Positions 18,010 through 29,400 are shown, counted from the stretch's first letter. The stretch: 64,000 nucleotides of DNA from Macrocystis pyrifera (GCA_031763025.1 JASSKH010000003.1:3260501-3324500); one strand, 5' to 3'. A program made the numbers and translations. Notes: generated by a model not told the origin, from the sequence alone.

Positions 18010-18195
18010 TTGTTTTATCACCCGTGTGATACGAGGGGGTGATATTTTTTCACCCGTGTGATACGGGGGGAGTGTTATTTTTATCACCCGTGTGATACGG
18101 GAGGGTGTTATGTTATCACCCGTGTGATCGGGGGGGTGTTATTTTATCACCCGTGTGATACGGGCGGGGTGCTATACACCCGTGAGATTGGGGGG
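18010..18195 (+). repeat. Minisatellite, ATCACCCGTGTGATAC unit (left block)
   Basis: Five to six units of about 30-37 bp: the imperfect palindrome TATCACCCGTGTGATA followed by a G run and GTGTTATT. Unit length varies mainly through the G run. The same satellite resumes at 18740-18860, beyond R1 copy C. Confidence 0.85.
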
Positions 18196-18199
18196 GGGG

Positions 18200-18735
18200 T
18201 GTACTCGATAGGAGAGATGTACTCGATCTCATGCATGGCCGTAGTCGTATGACCATGGACCCTCGCATCCCTACAAGGCCGGGACGGAGCATGTCGGGTT
18301 TTCACCGACCAGGCAGACATTGCTTGCACCAAGCGCGAAGCGCCGTGAGGTGTCCGGCGAGTCGCATGAAGGGTGAGCTGCATCCTACTAAGAACCGCTT
18401 GTGAGGCGGACTTGCATATGGATGACAGCTTCAATGAGTTAGTTTAATTTCCGGTGTGGCCACTTCCAGAGACACCAATGGGAGTACTATGTAACCGCCT
18501 CTTGGGTGCCTTACCTTGAACACTACGTGATACGATCAATTTCCATGTGCAGAGTAAAGGTTCTTTACTTCGCACAAATGATCTAACTAGACGACCAGCT
18601 GTGGGCGACCGCCAAAAAAAACAAAACAAAACAAAAAACCCGGTACCCTGGATGTCTAGCTCACGTAGTGAGCGGCATGTTTTACAGTGTCGTTGCCAAC
18701 CGACGCCAACCCAACCCATAAATAATATATATATA
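18200..18735 (+). repeat. R1 interspersed repeat, copy C (inside minisatellite)
   Basis: Starts GTACTCGATAGG/GTACTCGATCTCATGCATGG and ends GCCAACCGACGCCAACCCAA. It is very similar to copy A after the leading module, which it lacks. Minisatellite units lie on both sides, so it appears to have entered the array. Confidence 0.8.
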
Positions 18736-18739
18736 TATT

Positions 18740-18862
18740 AGCGGGGTGTGTGATTGGGGGGGGGGGGTATATTATCACCCGTGTGATACGGGGGGGGGTG
18801 TTATTTTATCACCCGTGTGATACTGGGGGGTGTTTACATTATCACCCGTGTGATACGGAAAG
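18740..18862 (+). repeat. Minisatellite, ATCACCCGTGTGATAC unit (right block)
   Basis: Three to four further units of the satellite seen at 18010-18195, ending at GATACGGAAAG. A partial M2 terminus (ACCCAAAAAACGGGAGTGCA) follows at about 18885-18906. Confidence 0.8.
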
Positions 18863-18909
18863 TACCTTATTACCAAGTAATTTGTCACCCAAAAAACGGG
18901 AGTGCAGCA

Positions 18910-20010
18910 GCTCCCGGAGTGGTTGTTTTTATCTGCGGATAGATGCTTGCGCCGACTGACCGGAAACCTCCGAAAAAAAAATGTGTTGCGTGAGTGTGTG
19001 AGTTTTTTTTTTGCTCTTCACCAACGCACACAGTTGGTTTGCGACAGTTACGAGTATCCACCAGGGCTTATACCTTCCTACCGAGAAGTAGCCAATCCTT
19101 TTATTAGAGCAACGTTTTTTTCACTTATTGCTGTATACTAGGCACGAAGGTAACAGTCACCCCACTCTGATTTCAAGAACCCCCGAAACGTGGCTGCAGT
19201 TGCAGAAGGGAAGTACTTTACAGGATTGATTGCCGGCGGGCCGTTACACGTTGCAGTAGTTGAATCGGCACACTATTATAAGTGGAACCACAGTAAGGTT
19301 ATATCATACCAGGTATGTACGTGCCGGTACTCGTATGCTTGGAAGTATACGCATAATACGAAACCTCTTTTGTCCACTTTTTGTACATGAATCATTTTTT
19401 TTTTTTTTGCTTTCTGGCTCAACAACGTGAGAGTTTCTTTTACCGTCAGCGAATGGCATCCTGGGCAAGCCGGGGGGTTGCAGGTTGTCTTCCTTATCCC
19501 CCCCCCCCCCTCCCCCCCCCCCGCCCCCGGGTGCTTGTCTGTATTCATTTTTTATCTCGCAGAGTGTAAGGTTTTCCACTGCTCGTCGATTTTCATCGAT
19601 TGTTTTTCTATACCTCAAGCTCCCGCGCTTTGTACGTATAATACTTCGAAGAATGTTAATATATGTGCGCTGGTCCAGGGGAAGACGAAAAACACGGGAA
19701 AAAAAGAGATAACGGAGCTACACTCGCCGCCATGCCGGAAAAGAAAGCCAACTAGCGGGTTGGGATTTTTGTCAGAAATGAACTAAACTTATGTTTTGTT
19801 TTCTAGTTTGTTTTGTTTGATTTTAATACCCCCCCCCCCCTGTCGATGGTCATACGACTACGGCCATGCATGCTATTGATATTGAGTACACCCCCCTCTC
19901 CTGCCTAGGACTCGAAAAACAAACGTGGGTTGTCGATTTTTGTTTTGTTTTGTTTTGTTCGTGTCCCTTGGCTGGCTATATTTCAAGATTTGATTTCCGA
20001 GGACCCGTTT
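18910..20010. other. No gene recognised
   Basis: Short open frames only. A reverse R1 fragment lies at 19848-19893 next to a C tract. A segment at about 19565-19640 (ACTGCTCGTCGATTTTCATC) is repeated at about 63610-63685. Confidence 0.3.
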
Positions 20011-20012
20011 GA

Positions 20013-20189
20013 CGTAAGAGTTCACTCGCTCGAGAATCGTTGGAGCCTGTCCCGCCTGTCGTCACGGACGGTCTGTCTGTCGCCACCACCGGCTTTATTG
20101 CCTATGGCGGTCAGCTGATGGGAGAACAGCAAAACATAAACGACATCAAACAGCAACAGCAGTCTCGACTCGGAATGAATGTGGATAGT
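20013..20189 (+). CDS. Candidate exon of an unidentified gene
   Basis: An open frame reading TDGLSVATTGFIAYGGQLMG, then EQQNINDIKQQQQSRLGMNV DS, ends at a good donor (AGT then GTGAGT at 20190) in phase 0. The next candidate exon at 20911 begins in phase 0 and reaches a stop, so the pair would form the C-terminal end of a protein. The 5' boundary is unresolved (the frame opens at 20013 and several AGs are possible). No family is recognised. Amino-acid composition is protein-like compared with neighbouring frames. Confidence 0.35.
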
Positions 20190-20910
20190 GTGAGTAGTTG
20201 CCTGTCGACCATTTTGAGGACCACAGCAGTCTCGTATGGTGGACAGCTTGCTTAGAATTCGAGCGGTTTTGTCCCGAAAACGGGGGGTTAAAATACCTGA
20301 TGGCCTTTGCATTAATTTGTTGCATGTTAATCTCCAGATCGACACTTTTTTTTTTTTTTTTTTTTCCGTTTGTAGATATTATATGGCGTCAGTTTTCTTG
20401 TGCGAGTCCCTCCCTCTATATACGGCGAGTTATTTTGTATACGTACTATTAATGGACTGTTTTTGAAGGCTCCTCCCCCCCCCTCGCCATTTCCCCACCC
20501 ACCCCCGCATTTTGCTTCCTCCCGCCGCCTCCTTCTATAGCCTCACCTTTTGCTGAACTTCCTTCCCCCCTGCCCCCCCCCCCCCCCCCGTGTGCCCCTC
20601 TCTATCTCCTGCCGTCTCGTGCATGTGTGCCCATCCATCATGTCGGGATGTTTTTTTTTTTTTTTTTTTGCTCCTGGGAAATTCGGCCGCTGTAAATGCC
20701 ACGCTGTCTTTGTTTTTTTTTCTTTTTCGTGTGGGCTTTTTTCAATTGTTTTGTGTTTTCTTCTGGTTTTGTTTTGCGTTCGTTTGGTTCTGTACCGGTA
20801 TCGTTTTTTTTTTTTTTTTTTGGTGTTGGGTTACTTTTTTTTTTTTTTTGGTGTTTTTTCTTGCCTTGCGTTATGTTTTGTGGTGTGATGTTGTTTTTTT
20901 TTTTTATCAG

Positions 20911-21003
20911 GTCATCCGCATCAGCGTCGGATGTGCTCAGTGCGGGAAGGCATACGGCAGATACGACGTCGAGTTCCTCTCGCTGATGGAATTACGGAGA
21001 TAG
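20911..21003 (+). CDS. Candidate terminal exon of the same unidentified gene
   Basis: A strong polypyrimidine tract and TTTTTATCAG precede 20911. The frame reads VIRISVGCAQCGKAYGRYDV, then EFLSLMELRR and a TAG. The 3' part of this exon including the stop is duplicated in tandem immediately downstream (21017-21069). A CxxC pair (CAQC) is the only motif visible. Confidence 0.4.
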   Translation, partial: VIRISVGCAQCGKAYGRYDVEFLSLMELRR

Positions 21004-21085
21004 AGCTCCATTGTGGGCGTACCGCAGATACGACGTCGAATTCCTCTCGCTGATGAAATTGCGGAGATAGAGCTCCATCGTTGGG
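20945..21085 (+). repeat. Tandem duplication of about 65 bp spanning the stop codon
   Basis: The segment GCAGATACGACGTCGAGTTC...GAGATAGAGCTCCAT appears twice, 20960-21013 and 21025-21079, with only a few differences. Confidence 0.85.
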
Positions 21086-21421
21086 GGATGAAATGATGAA
21101 ATGATGGCGATCGAGATACCCTGTCGAGGGGAGTTATCGAACTAACTTTTAGTTCGAATAGCAGCAGTTTTCTTGTTGTATGATTTTCGCTCTCTGCCCC
21201 TTTTTCTGGCGTGTCGAGTATTACAGTGCAGCAGTGGTGTAAAGAACACCATCAAACCGATCTATGTTTTGCTTACTAGCTTTTGCTTGCTTACTTGCGT
21301 GCTCGCCGTTGTTTGCTTTCTAAAAACACTCTTTTTTGTTTTTCTTCTTCTTCTTCGTTGCGTTTTTATTTTTTTTTCGTGCTTTTTATTTTTTTCTTTC
21401 TTTCGTTTTTCGTCGTTCTCT

Positions 21422-21469
<48 letters not shown>

Positions 21470-22090
21470 CTGTCTCCCCCTCTACGGTCATTGCTTATTT
21501 CGTTCATACAACAGTAAGCAAGCAGAACTAAGTAGTTTTTATTTCGCCGAGATTTTTAGTGTATAGCGCGTGTGATTCCACGCGTTTTATTTGGTATTTT
21601 GAGGTATTTTGAGCCACCCACCCGGGGGTAAGCGCGATTCAACTGCTCGTGGCAGCTGCTGTGGGTGGCATAAAGAGAGCCAGTGTCCCTTAGGGTTTTC
21701 GCCGTAGAGAATCAACAAACCGGCAATACTATGGAGGGGGAAGGGTGGAGGGGGGGCGGGGGGGAGAGCCGTCGAGTCGGGTTCGGCGTTCTGTGACAGC
21801 ATTTTAGTTTCCTCGTTGCCATGTTTTGTGAATGTGAAGGCTTGGCTTGGCATGACTTGAGGCTTGGCTTGGCATGATCTGGCTTGGCTTGACTTGGCTT
21901 GGCTTGGCTGGCTTGATTTGTCTTTCTATTTGCTCCGGCGGATCACGTTTTTTTTTTTTTTTTTTTTTGTAGTTGTAGGGCGTGATGTAGAGAGTAGGAG
22001 GCGGTTGTTCCGCGAGGGGGGGTGGGGGTTGAGGGGGAGCTGTTGTACATTTACCGGTGTGATAAAAGCGGCATGTGTGTGAGATCCTGT
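21086..22090. other. No gene recognised; extreme C tract and GGCTT array
   Basis: Contains an uninterrupted 44-nt C run at 21423-21466 and a GGCTT/TGGCT pentamer array near 21840-21912. Open frames here are homopolymer artefacts. Confidence 0.6.
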
Positions 22091-22095
22091 TCTAC

Positions 22096-22250
22096 CTCTC
22101 TGTGGGTGATGCATCTCCTCGTTGTCCGGTGATGCGCCGTAGAAGCCCGCAACAGCGGCGGGGGCAACAGGTACAGCAGGAGCCGAATAGGCGGAGTGGT
22201 AGTGATGGTGGTAATGGGCGCGAGGGATAGACGTGGGTCGAACGGAGTTT
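22096..22250 (-). CDS. Candidate internal exon, Ala/Pro/His-rich
   Basis: On the minus strand a frame reads RAHYHHHYHSAYSAPAVPVA, then PAAVAGFYGASPDNEEMHHP. It is bounded by a plausible acceptor (CTCACTAG) and donor (AGAG then GTAGAA). Composition suggests a disordered part of a real protein. There is no partner exon and no family resemblance, so this is only a possibility. Confidence 0.22.
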
Positions 22251-22259
22251 CTAGTGAGG

Positions 22260-24240
22260 GGACGTTTTTGGAGGCCGGGCTTCGGATCGAAATATCCGGA
22301 TGTTTGGCGTGGTGTTAGTATGTAGGGCGCCGTGTTTTTGTTTGCTGTCAACCGATTTCAACGGGGGGGGGTGTGATATGCTCAACGGATCGTTACAGGG
22401 GGATGAAGTATGCTCTATGGATCTCAACCAGAGGGTGAGGTATGTGAGGTTGTCAATTTCAAAATGTCCGAGCGACAAAGGAAGTGGCGTGTTGAAACTG
22501 TTGGCATGCGTCATGAGAGTTTGAGCGGCCCTACCACCGAACGCCGCCTCTCCTCTATGTACCTCTGGTTGGCCGTCTAGGCCAATCGGCAACCTGATTC
22601 TCGCGCTAAGCCAACCAACGAGCCTGGGGAATTGATTTTGGCAGTTGAATTTTCGTGTGTTGTCTGCAGAGGGCGGTAGCGGTGATCCCCCAGTCGGTAC
22701 AGAGTAAAGAGAGCAGTGTTCTTTTGTCGTCGGCGTATTATATCAAGCGTTGATTGGGCGCCATTGCGCGGGAAGAAAAAAAGGTAGCCAGGTATCGCAA
22801 TATTTTCTATACTGAGTAGTCTGGTCGCTGTTGACGTTGCTACATGTGTACGGCTGCGGCACATGCGAGGCGATGCGACGCCACACGGCAGTTTGGCCAG
22901 GGGTTGATTGGTTGAAATGTAACCGCCATTTTGTGTCGAACGGTAAATTACGTACGTACTACCATTAATACCCTGTAGCCAGTAGCGACCGGCGAGATAA
23001 GAGTTGCGCAGCCCGCCCGCGTACGCGCGCAACGAAGCAAGATATTATTTTTTTTTTCTGGGCGAACATGATTTGAACCAAAAATATCGCCTTCGCTTGC
23101 TGCTTCTCTTCTCTCCTCCTCAATCCTCGAGACGCAAAGTGCGCTAATTTTATACGTGCGGCATAATTGAGAAGGGTGTGAGTGTGCCTTACCAGGTACA
23201 TGATACTGTGCCAGCATCTGGTACCAGTATTCACCAGTTTATTGGGGTCTCTGGGGCCGAAAGTACTTCTTGTCTGTCTGAATCTATTTTTCTCGCTGTG
23301 CTGGATGTAGCAAAAAAACTCCCACGCGTGACTCCCCGTAGCCATGTGTTTCGAAATCCGATCCTGGACGAGTGACCATGATACGGCTACGTACGTGTCC
23401 CGATAGCAGGCACCCAGACCAGCGGCCTGCGCCAATTCCCCACTTTTTCAGGTGCCTTGTGGCTTTATTTAGCACGACGATTTGACTCAAACGCTAAAAC
23501 AAATAAAAAATCCTACTGCTGTCTGAACCCTTAAATGTATGCATACATATCATACGTACGAGGTACCTGCTGCTCTACTCGTGTACTAAATGGAAGTATG
23601 GGAGTCGCTTGCCGACCAGCCAGCATCTATTTTTTTAGTAGAACATTGTTTAGGTACTGCGGAAGATGTGTGGACGCGCTCGTGCGACCGACCGACCAAC
23701 CAAGAATGTAAAAGCACACTGGGGAACAGCACGCCCATGCATTTCATTGGCGCTGCGCTGCACTAAAACAGTATAGTAGGAACCCCCCTCTCTCGCCTCC
23801 GACCTTTGTTGCAGCAAGGTCATGCCGCTAGGTCTCAAGGAGAGCATCACGATCGTCACACCTTCGGCGTCTCACCTTGCTGTTTTGAGTTCGAACGGAG
23901 TTCCTTTCCAAAGCACTTCGCATTCTTGGGAATCCCTGATACCTTCAGTGTTTAGGTTGTTGAAACGATTACGCATTTGATTAAACGAGGCATCAAAGGC
24001 GTTCGCGGGCGATTGAAATATACGGATGTTTGGTAAGAATTGACAGGTGGATGGAACCGTTGGCTTAGCTCGTTTGACTTAATTTCTTTATTTTCCGATG
24101 ATACTGAAAAATACCAGGTGGTGCGTGCTTTAGCACCCTGTTCTGTTTTCAAAGAATATAGAAAGCTTGACCCCTCTCCACAAAAATCGACTCTCCGCTC
24201 AGGACTACAGTAGATCGGGCGGTCCCTTTGCGTCGTCGTA
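22260..24240. other. No gene recognised
   Basis: Only short frames on both strands without motifs or splice partners. Confidence 0.3.
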
Positions 24241-24244
24241 CGTA

Positions 24245-24600
24245 ATCCTGGCACACGGCGCTGCAACAGCCCCCCTTCCCGGCGCATAACTATCGTCGGC
24301 GCAAAACGGGCATTCCGGTCACGACCCAGTAACAGCGTGCGCCTTCCATACTAGGGGTCCCCCGTTCTTCATCCGTGTCCCGTCGCTGCAACAACCCTGC
24401 CGCTCGACGCATAATCATCGTCGGCACAAAACGGGCATTCCGATCACGGTCCGGTAACAGCGTGCGCCTTCCATATCAGATCCTTAGTGCTTCCTAGACG
24501 CCGCAATACCACCCCTACTCGACGCGTAACTATCGTCGGTGCAACACGGGCCTCCCGGTTACGCTCCGGTATTTGCGTGCGCCTTCAATAAAACAGATCC
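24245..24600. repeat. Tandem repeat, about 115-120 bp unit, 3 to 4 copies
   Basis: Units contain ATCGTCGGCGCAAAACGGGC, then ATTCCGGTCACG and CAGCGTGCGCCTTCCATA. Copies centre near 24290, 24420 and 24530, with a partial copy at the left edge. A related scrap (GGCGCTGCAACACC...) is at about 54855-54910. Confidence 0.75.
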
Positions 24601-24879
24601 TCAGCCCTTTTCCGACGTTCCGGTGCTCTTCGGTTCATTTTTACTTTGTTGTTCGTGTGCGTGTGCGTGTCGATTTGTTAGTTAAAAAAGTCAACGAAAA
24701 TTGTTGTATTGATTTCTGCATCTACATGAATGGGTGGCAGGATTGGGCGAGAGAGCGCATTGTGCCCGCGTGTTGGTGGCACGTCGACCCGTATATCCTG
24801 TCCGTTTCAGGGGGGAGAATGTTAGGCTTAGATTGGGTGAGCGATTGGTGAACCTTTTTCCAATAGCCCAACGGACCAA

Positions 24880-24945
24880 GACCTTAACATATGGCATTAT
24901 CGGCAGGGCATGAGTCGTTGGTTGTGAGTTCGAATCTCACGTCTG
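24880..24945 (+). tRNA. tRNA-like relic (pseudogene or tRNA-derived sequence)
   Basis: TGGCATTATCGG resembles a Pol III A box. GTGAGTTCGAATCTCAC forms a perfect 5-bp T-stem with a canonical T-loop/B box. The region between is about ten bases too short for an anticodon arm. The stretch ends where a solo LTR begins (24944). It is non-functional as it stands. Confidence 0.4.
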
Positions 24946-25221
24946 TTATGATACTGCCTTGAATGAGGTCGAAAGCCCGGTAATTACCTGGGTTCAAGCA
25001 CTGGGATCGTATTTGTAATAATTGGAAGGCGTATCTTCGGTGGAAAACCAGGGGTTTTCCAGAGGGGCACGAGCTTGGTCTCAGTCTCCGCGTGCACGGA
25101 AGGAATAAAACTGCTCTTCTTCTATCTCTAAGCAAGCTTCACACGTGAGCACCAACGAGTACCCACTTAATAGGCAAACCTGTCCAGATATACAAAGTGT
25201 CCCGCGTGCATGATCTTAACA
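24944..25221 (+). mobile_element. Solo LTR (same family as the element at 57.9-59.7 kb)
   Basis: Begins TGTTATGATACTGCC and ends GATCTTAACA, about 278 bp. It matches in order the two LTRs at 57938-58211 and 59329-59728 (reverse strand there): GAATGAGG...GGTAATTACCTG, GGAAAACC, CTCTAAGC, ACCAACGAGTACC and ATACAAAGTGTCCCG. An AATAAAA signal lies inside. It is an LTR fossil with no internal region left. Confidence 0.7.
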
Positions 25222-25449
25222 CGCCCACCATGAAATCGCTTTTTAAAGAAAAGTGAATTTCCTCATGTCAAGAATCTGAAAACATATTTCTGGATACCCG
25301 AAAATTAGAACCGCGTGTTGGTGGCACGTCGACCCGTATATCCGGTCCGTTCCAGGGGGGCAGAGTGTGATAAGGCTTAGATTGGGTAGGCGATTGGTTG
25401 ACCTTTTACCGAGAGCCCAACGGACTATTAATAAGACCGTAACACAGTC

Positions 25450-26470
25450 GAATCGGTTGCGGCCTGAGGCCAAAGCACAGGCCCGGAAAATATACGTATA
25501 CATACATCATGTGGTATCATACAATGGTAAGCGTTTGCTTGTCAAGTACGCAGCCGAGACGCGACGGTTTCGATCAATCAGATAATTCCACATTCATCTA
25601 TCTCAACTGCAAGCACGATACCACATACCTGGTAGTTCACAGACAGTTTTGTCTTGCCTTTTCTGTGATCTACTGCCACCACCAGAAGAGCTGCAGGGTA
25701 GGGGAGCCACTCTTTGGCTCGATATTGTCTGGCCGGTTGAGCTCCTCCAGTGAGCAACTACAGTACGGGTTGGGGTTATATTCTTTTCCTAGTGAAATTC
25801 ATTTGTTTCAGGACTAAATAGCGCGTGGGAGTCTTCGTCGGATTGTGCGAACAGACTTCTTCGAAGTCATGAGTCGGGGCGAAATGTAAAGCTCCCCATG
25901 TAAGAGAGCTAAGAAAGTAAGGCACCATTCCTATATGCCATGGGATTGCTCTGCAGCAAGATCTAGAGCAGGTAGATACCACACTCTTGTCGCAAAACGA
26001 AAGGGCCGTTTTGGCGCTAATAAGACGAAAATCCAAATGACCGCACCAACAGAAGCCTACAGTAGTATAGTATATTACGTACAATGCACTTATTAATCGT
26101 ATGTACTTGTGTGCGATATGTGTGTATGTACGTATGGAGGAAGTCGCTCGTACCACCATTCAACCTTGAACAAAGAGCAGATAGGTAAAAGTAGGCCAAT
26201 GCCATTCATTGGCGCTGGACTACAGATAATAACTGCGCTATGCACATCTATCTGTAGACAATATCGCCGGAGGGCAAACTAAATAATAATAAGAACACTC
26301 AAACAATTTTTACATACTGCTGTACCTGGCACGTTTATACATAGTTGAGCCTTTGTAAGTATAGAGGCGACGAATGCCGCCCTCCATGCGGCGTCCTTGT
26401 AGCCATCAATCGTTGTGGTGCTGCAAGTATTTTGGTAATGATGGTTTGATATATATACTGTAGTTAATGC
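25450..26470. other. No gene recognised
   Basis: Short frames only; nothing assignable. Confidence 0.3.
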
Positions 26471-26477
26471 CCTGAAA

Positions 26478-29400
26478 ACATGTTGAAATATCGGTAATAA
26501 TCTGAGTTGAGGTATTGGCAGCGTAGTATTTTTCGTGGGAGGTGCATCTTAAATGGATGTTCCGCACCCCCTTTCGGACAGTTTTCTACGTGCCCGGAAT
26601 TGGAATAAAGCTGTCCTTCTCATGTCTCTAAGCAACAAACACACGTGATTGACAACGATAACCTCTCACATCCGCCCCGTCGGCCCCCGGCCCGCCGCTA
26701 AATGGGCACGTCCATGGCCGTACGTCTTTCTCAGTCGCCTGGATGACCTAAGGGATTGTGCAGTAACCGTGTTGCGATGAATGATAAACACTCCGTCGCC
26801 GAACCCGCCGACCCGTCGCTCGACATTTCACCCAGATTCTGCTCCCTAGATGGCCACCACGATTATGGGGTTTTCGCTGTTTGCACCTCCATGCGGACCA
26901 ACGATTCTCCTCTATGGAGCGGCCGACTTTCACCAACCGCCCGCGCTGCCGCGCTCCGAGAAAACCGCGGCTTCTGTGTGTAAACGTCGACGAAGACTTG
27001 CACTTAGTTAAACAGTGTAGTCACCCCTTCGTAAGCGCAAGCGGGTTTTTGACCCGATCTGGGGCAAGTCGGCGACAACGGCGGGGCGTACCGATGTTGA
27101 CAAGCACGCATGACCAGATACCGCCGCTATCATAAATCCTCGCGCTCGATCAACCAGAGCAAACGACGCTGTTCTCGCTCGGGCAGCGTGGGCACCAACA
27201 GGGCTAAGCCCGGCGAAAAAGACACAGCGACAGCTACATTTCCCCCACGGAGAAACATTACCGATATACTGCGCCAGGTCATCATGGTGGTGTCTCGCCC
27301 TCGTCCGCGACCCCCTCAGCACGCCACCCTTTGTATCTGGCCGACTTACTTTACCCAAAGATCCCGCCACGCTTGCAATTGCCGCGAGCCTATGAGCTCC
27401 TTCGCCGTTACACGGAGAAATATACCATGTTGTTGGCCCTGCACAACTGATTACACAATATGCTCACGTCCACCAGGCTCGTCCATCGCTCTGCGCTGAC
27501 CTACCCCGACTGCTGATTCGCTGCTGTGTATCCGCCCAGACATCGTCCTGTATATCCGGCCGACCTAGTGATGCAGTCACACTTGCTTCAGCGGCAAGCC
27601 CACTGGTTCCTCCGCCGCATGTTACCATTTTTCATGGGACCATTGCGGCGACGAGAGCCCGCGCTTCGAGCGCCGTTCCCTTCGACCATGGCAATATTCC
27701 GGCGACGAGAGCTTGCGCTCCGAGCGCCGCAAACCCTCAGCCATGGTACGGGCGCCCATGCATCAAGCACCGCTGCCCTCAGTCACGCACGCAGCACTGG
27801 GACTGCTTCCCCGGCGCGTCGCTCTTCTCAGAGAGGGTGTGGCCCCCCTCCTCCTCGCGGCCATGCGGTCTCGGTCGGTTGTCGATTTGAGGCGCGAGAA
27901 GGCCGACACCGAAGCCCCGAGATCTCGGTTGCCGCTCGACCCGACGTTTCCCCGTAATAGCGGTGAGCTCTCTATTCTTTACCCATCAAGCAGGAGTCAA
28001 AAATAATAGCTACCTCGTTCACATTCCGGCAGGTCTGCAGAGAAGAAGCCCTGTTCGGTGGCCCTTTTATTGTCACCCCCCCGAGACCCGCTTTTGAAGC
28101 CGTCTATTGGATCGGCGACTCCTCTTTCATCTTGACGCACGCTACCCCACGCGCGCAGTGGTCTATCATTTCCAGTGGAACAGGAAACAAAGGACACTGC
28201 CCGTCAAGCCAGTGGTGATTCCACAGCCTCTGATCAGATCAGGCGGACTGCCAAACGCGGACCAATGGCATCTCTCGTCAAGCAGGAGCGCCTTAGATCC
28301 CTCTGCCCCTCTTGACCTAAGACCAGTGGGCGCAGCAAGAGCACATTTTGGTCATTTTAAGCCTACGAGCGATTGCGTCACCAGGCCAGGATCCATGCGT
28401 CCGGACTCGTCTCATGAACCAAAGGCCCGATGTTGTCATACAACTACATTGCAGGCCCCCCAAACCGCAATGGCGGTCACCGACGGCTCGGCACCGTCGG
28501 TTGACCACAATATCCAGTTTTCAACACAATTCTGCCAGCCCCCTTCTCATTTTCCGCAGGTGGTTCTTATCGTTGTTGTTATCGACGGCGTGTTGTATTC
28601 CTGCACGAAGCAGTATATAATGGCTGAAACCTTTTCCGAGACCACCGCGCGGTGGAGCTCATCACATCCTCACGAGACCCACGCGCGCAAATACACATCC
28701 GTCGCGACGTGCGTATTTTGATTCTCTTAATACGGGACCGAGCCTGGAAAAACGCAATCCTTTCTTCCACTTTAGCCTAGTTCACACAGAACCTGGCCAT
28801 GAAACAGCATATTTTGAGAGCTGGCACCAAACGCTTGGCTGCGCCAGCCCACTTGGCGCTGTGTGGGGCATCGTTCTCCAGGAGGACGACTCCGAGACTA
28901 TCGAACTTCGCTGGCAAACAGTTGCTCGGTAAACCTATTCTGCAGTGCTGGAAGCCATTCGCACAAGTGAGGCCAGGTTATCACCTTTTTCTCATCAATG
29001 TTGCACTCTGGTTGAAGTTCATAAAATCTTTCTAATACTGCCGCCTCGCCCTTTGGCTCTGGTCCGGGCTTGCCCGTTGTCCTCCTTCGGAGTTTTCGAC
29101 CTGTTTTTCTGTCGCACCGGCTGATACCAGTCCCGAGATCTTGGCTGTCGCACTTGGTATCAACCCCTTCCTCACGCTTTCTGAACACGGCTCATCCTTC
29201 GGCGGGGGTACTCATTACGCTCGACGACTCTTATTTAACCACCGAAATCGCCGTCCTTACCGGAGCTGAGAGGCGTTTCTACGATAGAGGTTCGCCCTAA
29301 TTCTTCCGAGGCTCCTAAGTGCCCCCCTGAGGTGTAGTGCGGAAATTCAACGTGGGATCAAACATATTAATGCCTCTGATGCTGCACGCATCTCGTACGT

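Larger units (their letters stand above)
24771..25444 (+). mobile_element. Small element bounded by 120-130 bp direct repeats (possible TRIM-type LTR fossil)
   Basis: Direct repeats at 24771-24889 and 25316-25444 begin TGTTGGTGGCACGTCGACCC and end in TAACA, so they have the TG...CA form of LTRs. The body has no coding capacity. No clear target duplication was found and CCGCG precedes both repeats, so an ordinary segmental duplication is possible. A solo LTR of another family sits inside it. The divergence of the two ends suggests a moderately old copy. Confidence 0.5.

Noticed and set aside
18010-18862. Regularly spaced palindromic repeat resembling a CRISPR array
   Set aside because: The spacers are only G-rich variants of 10-15 bp, not unique sequences, and the genome is eukaryotic. 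It is a minisatellite.
20550-20930. Overlapping Phe-rich frames on + that look like membrane proteins
   Set aside because: They come from T-rich polypyrimidine sequence preceding the 20911 acceptor; no start context or homologue.
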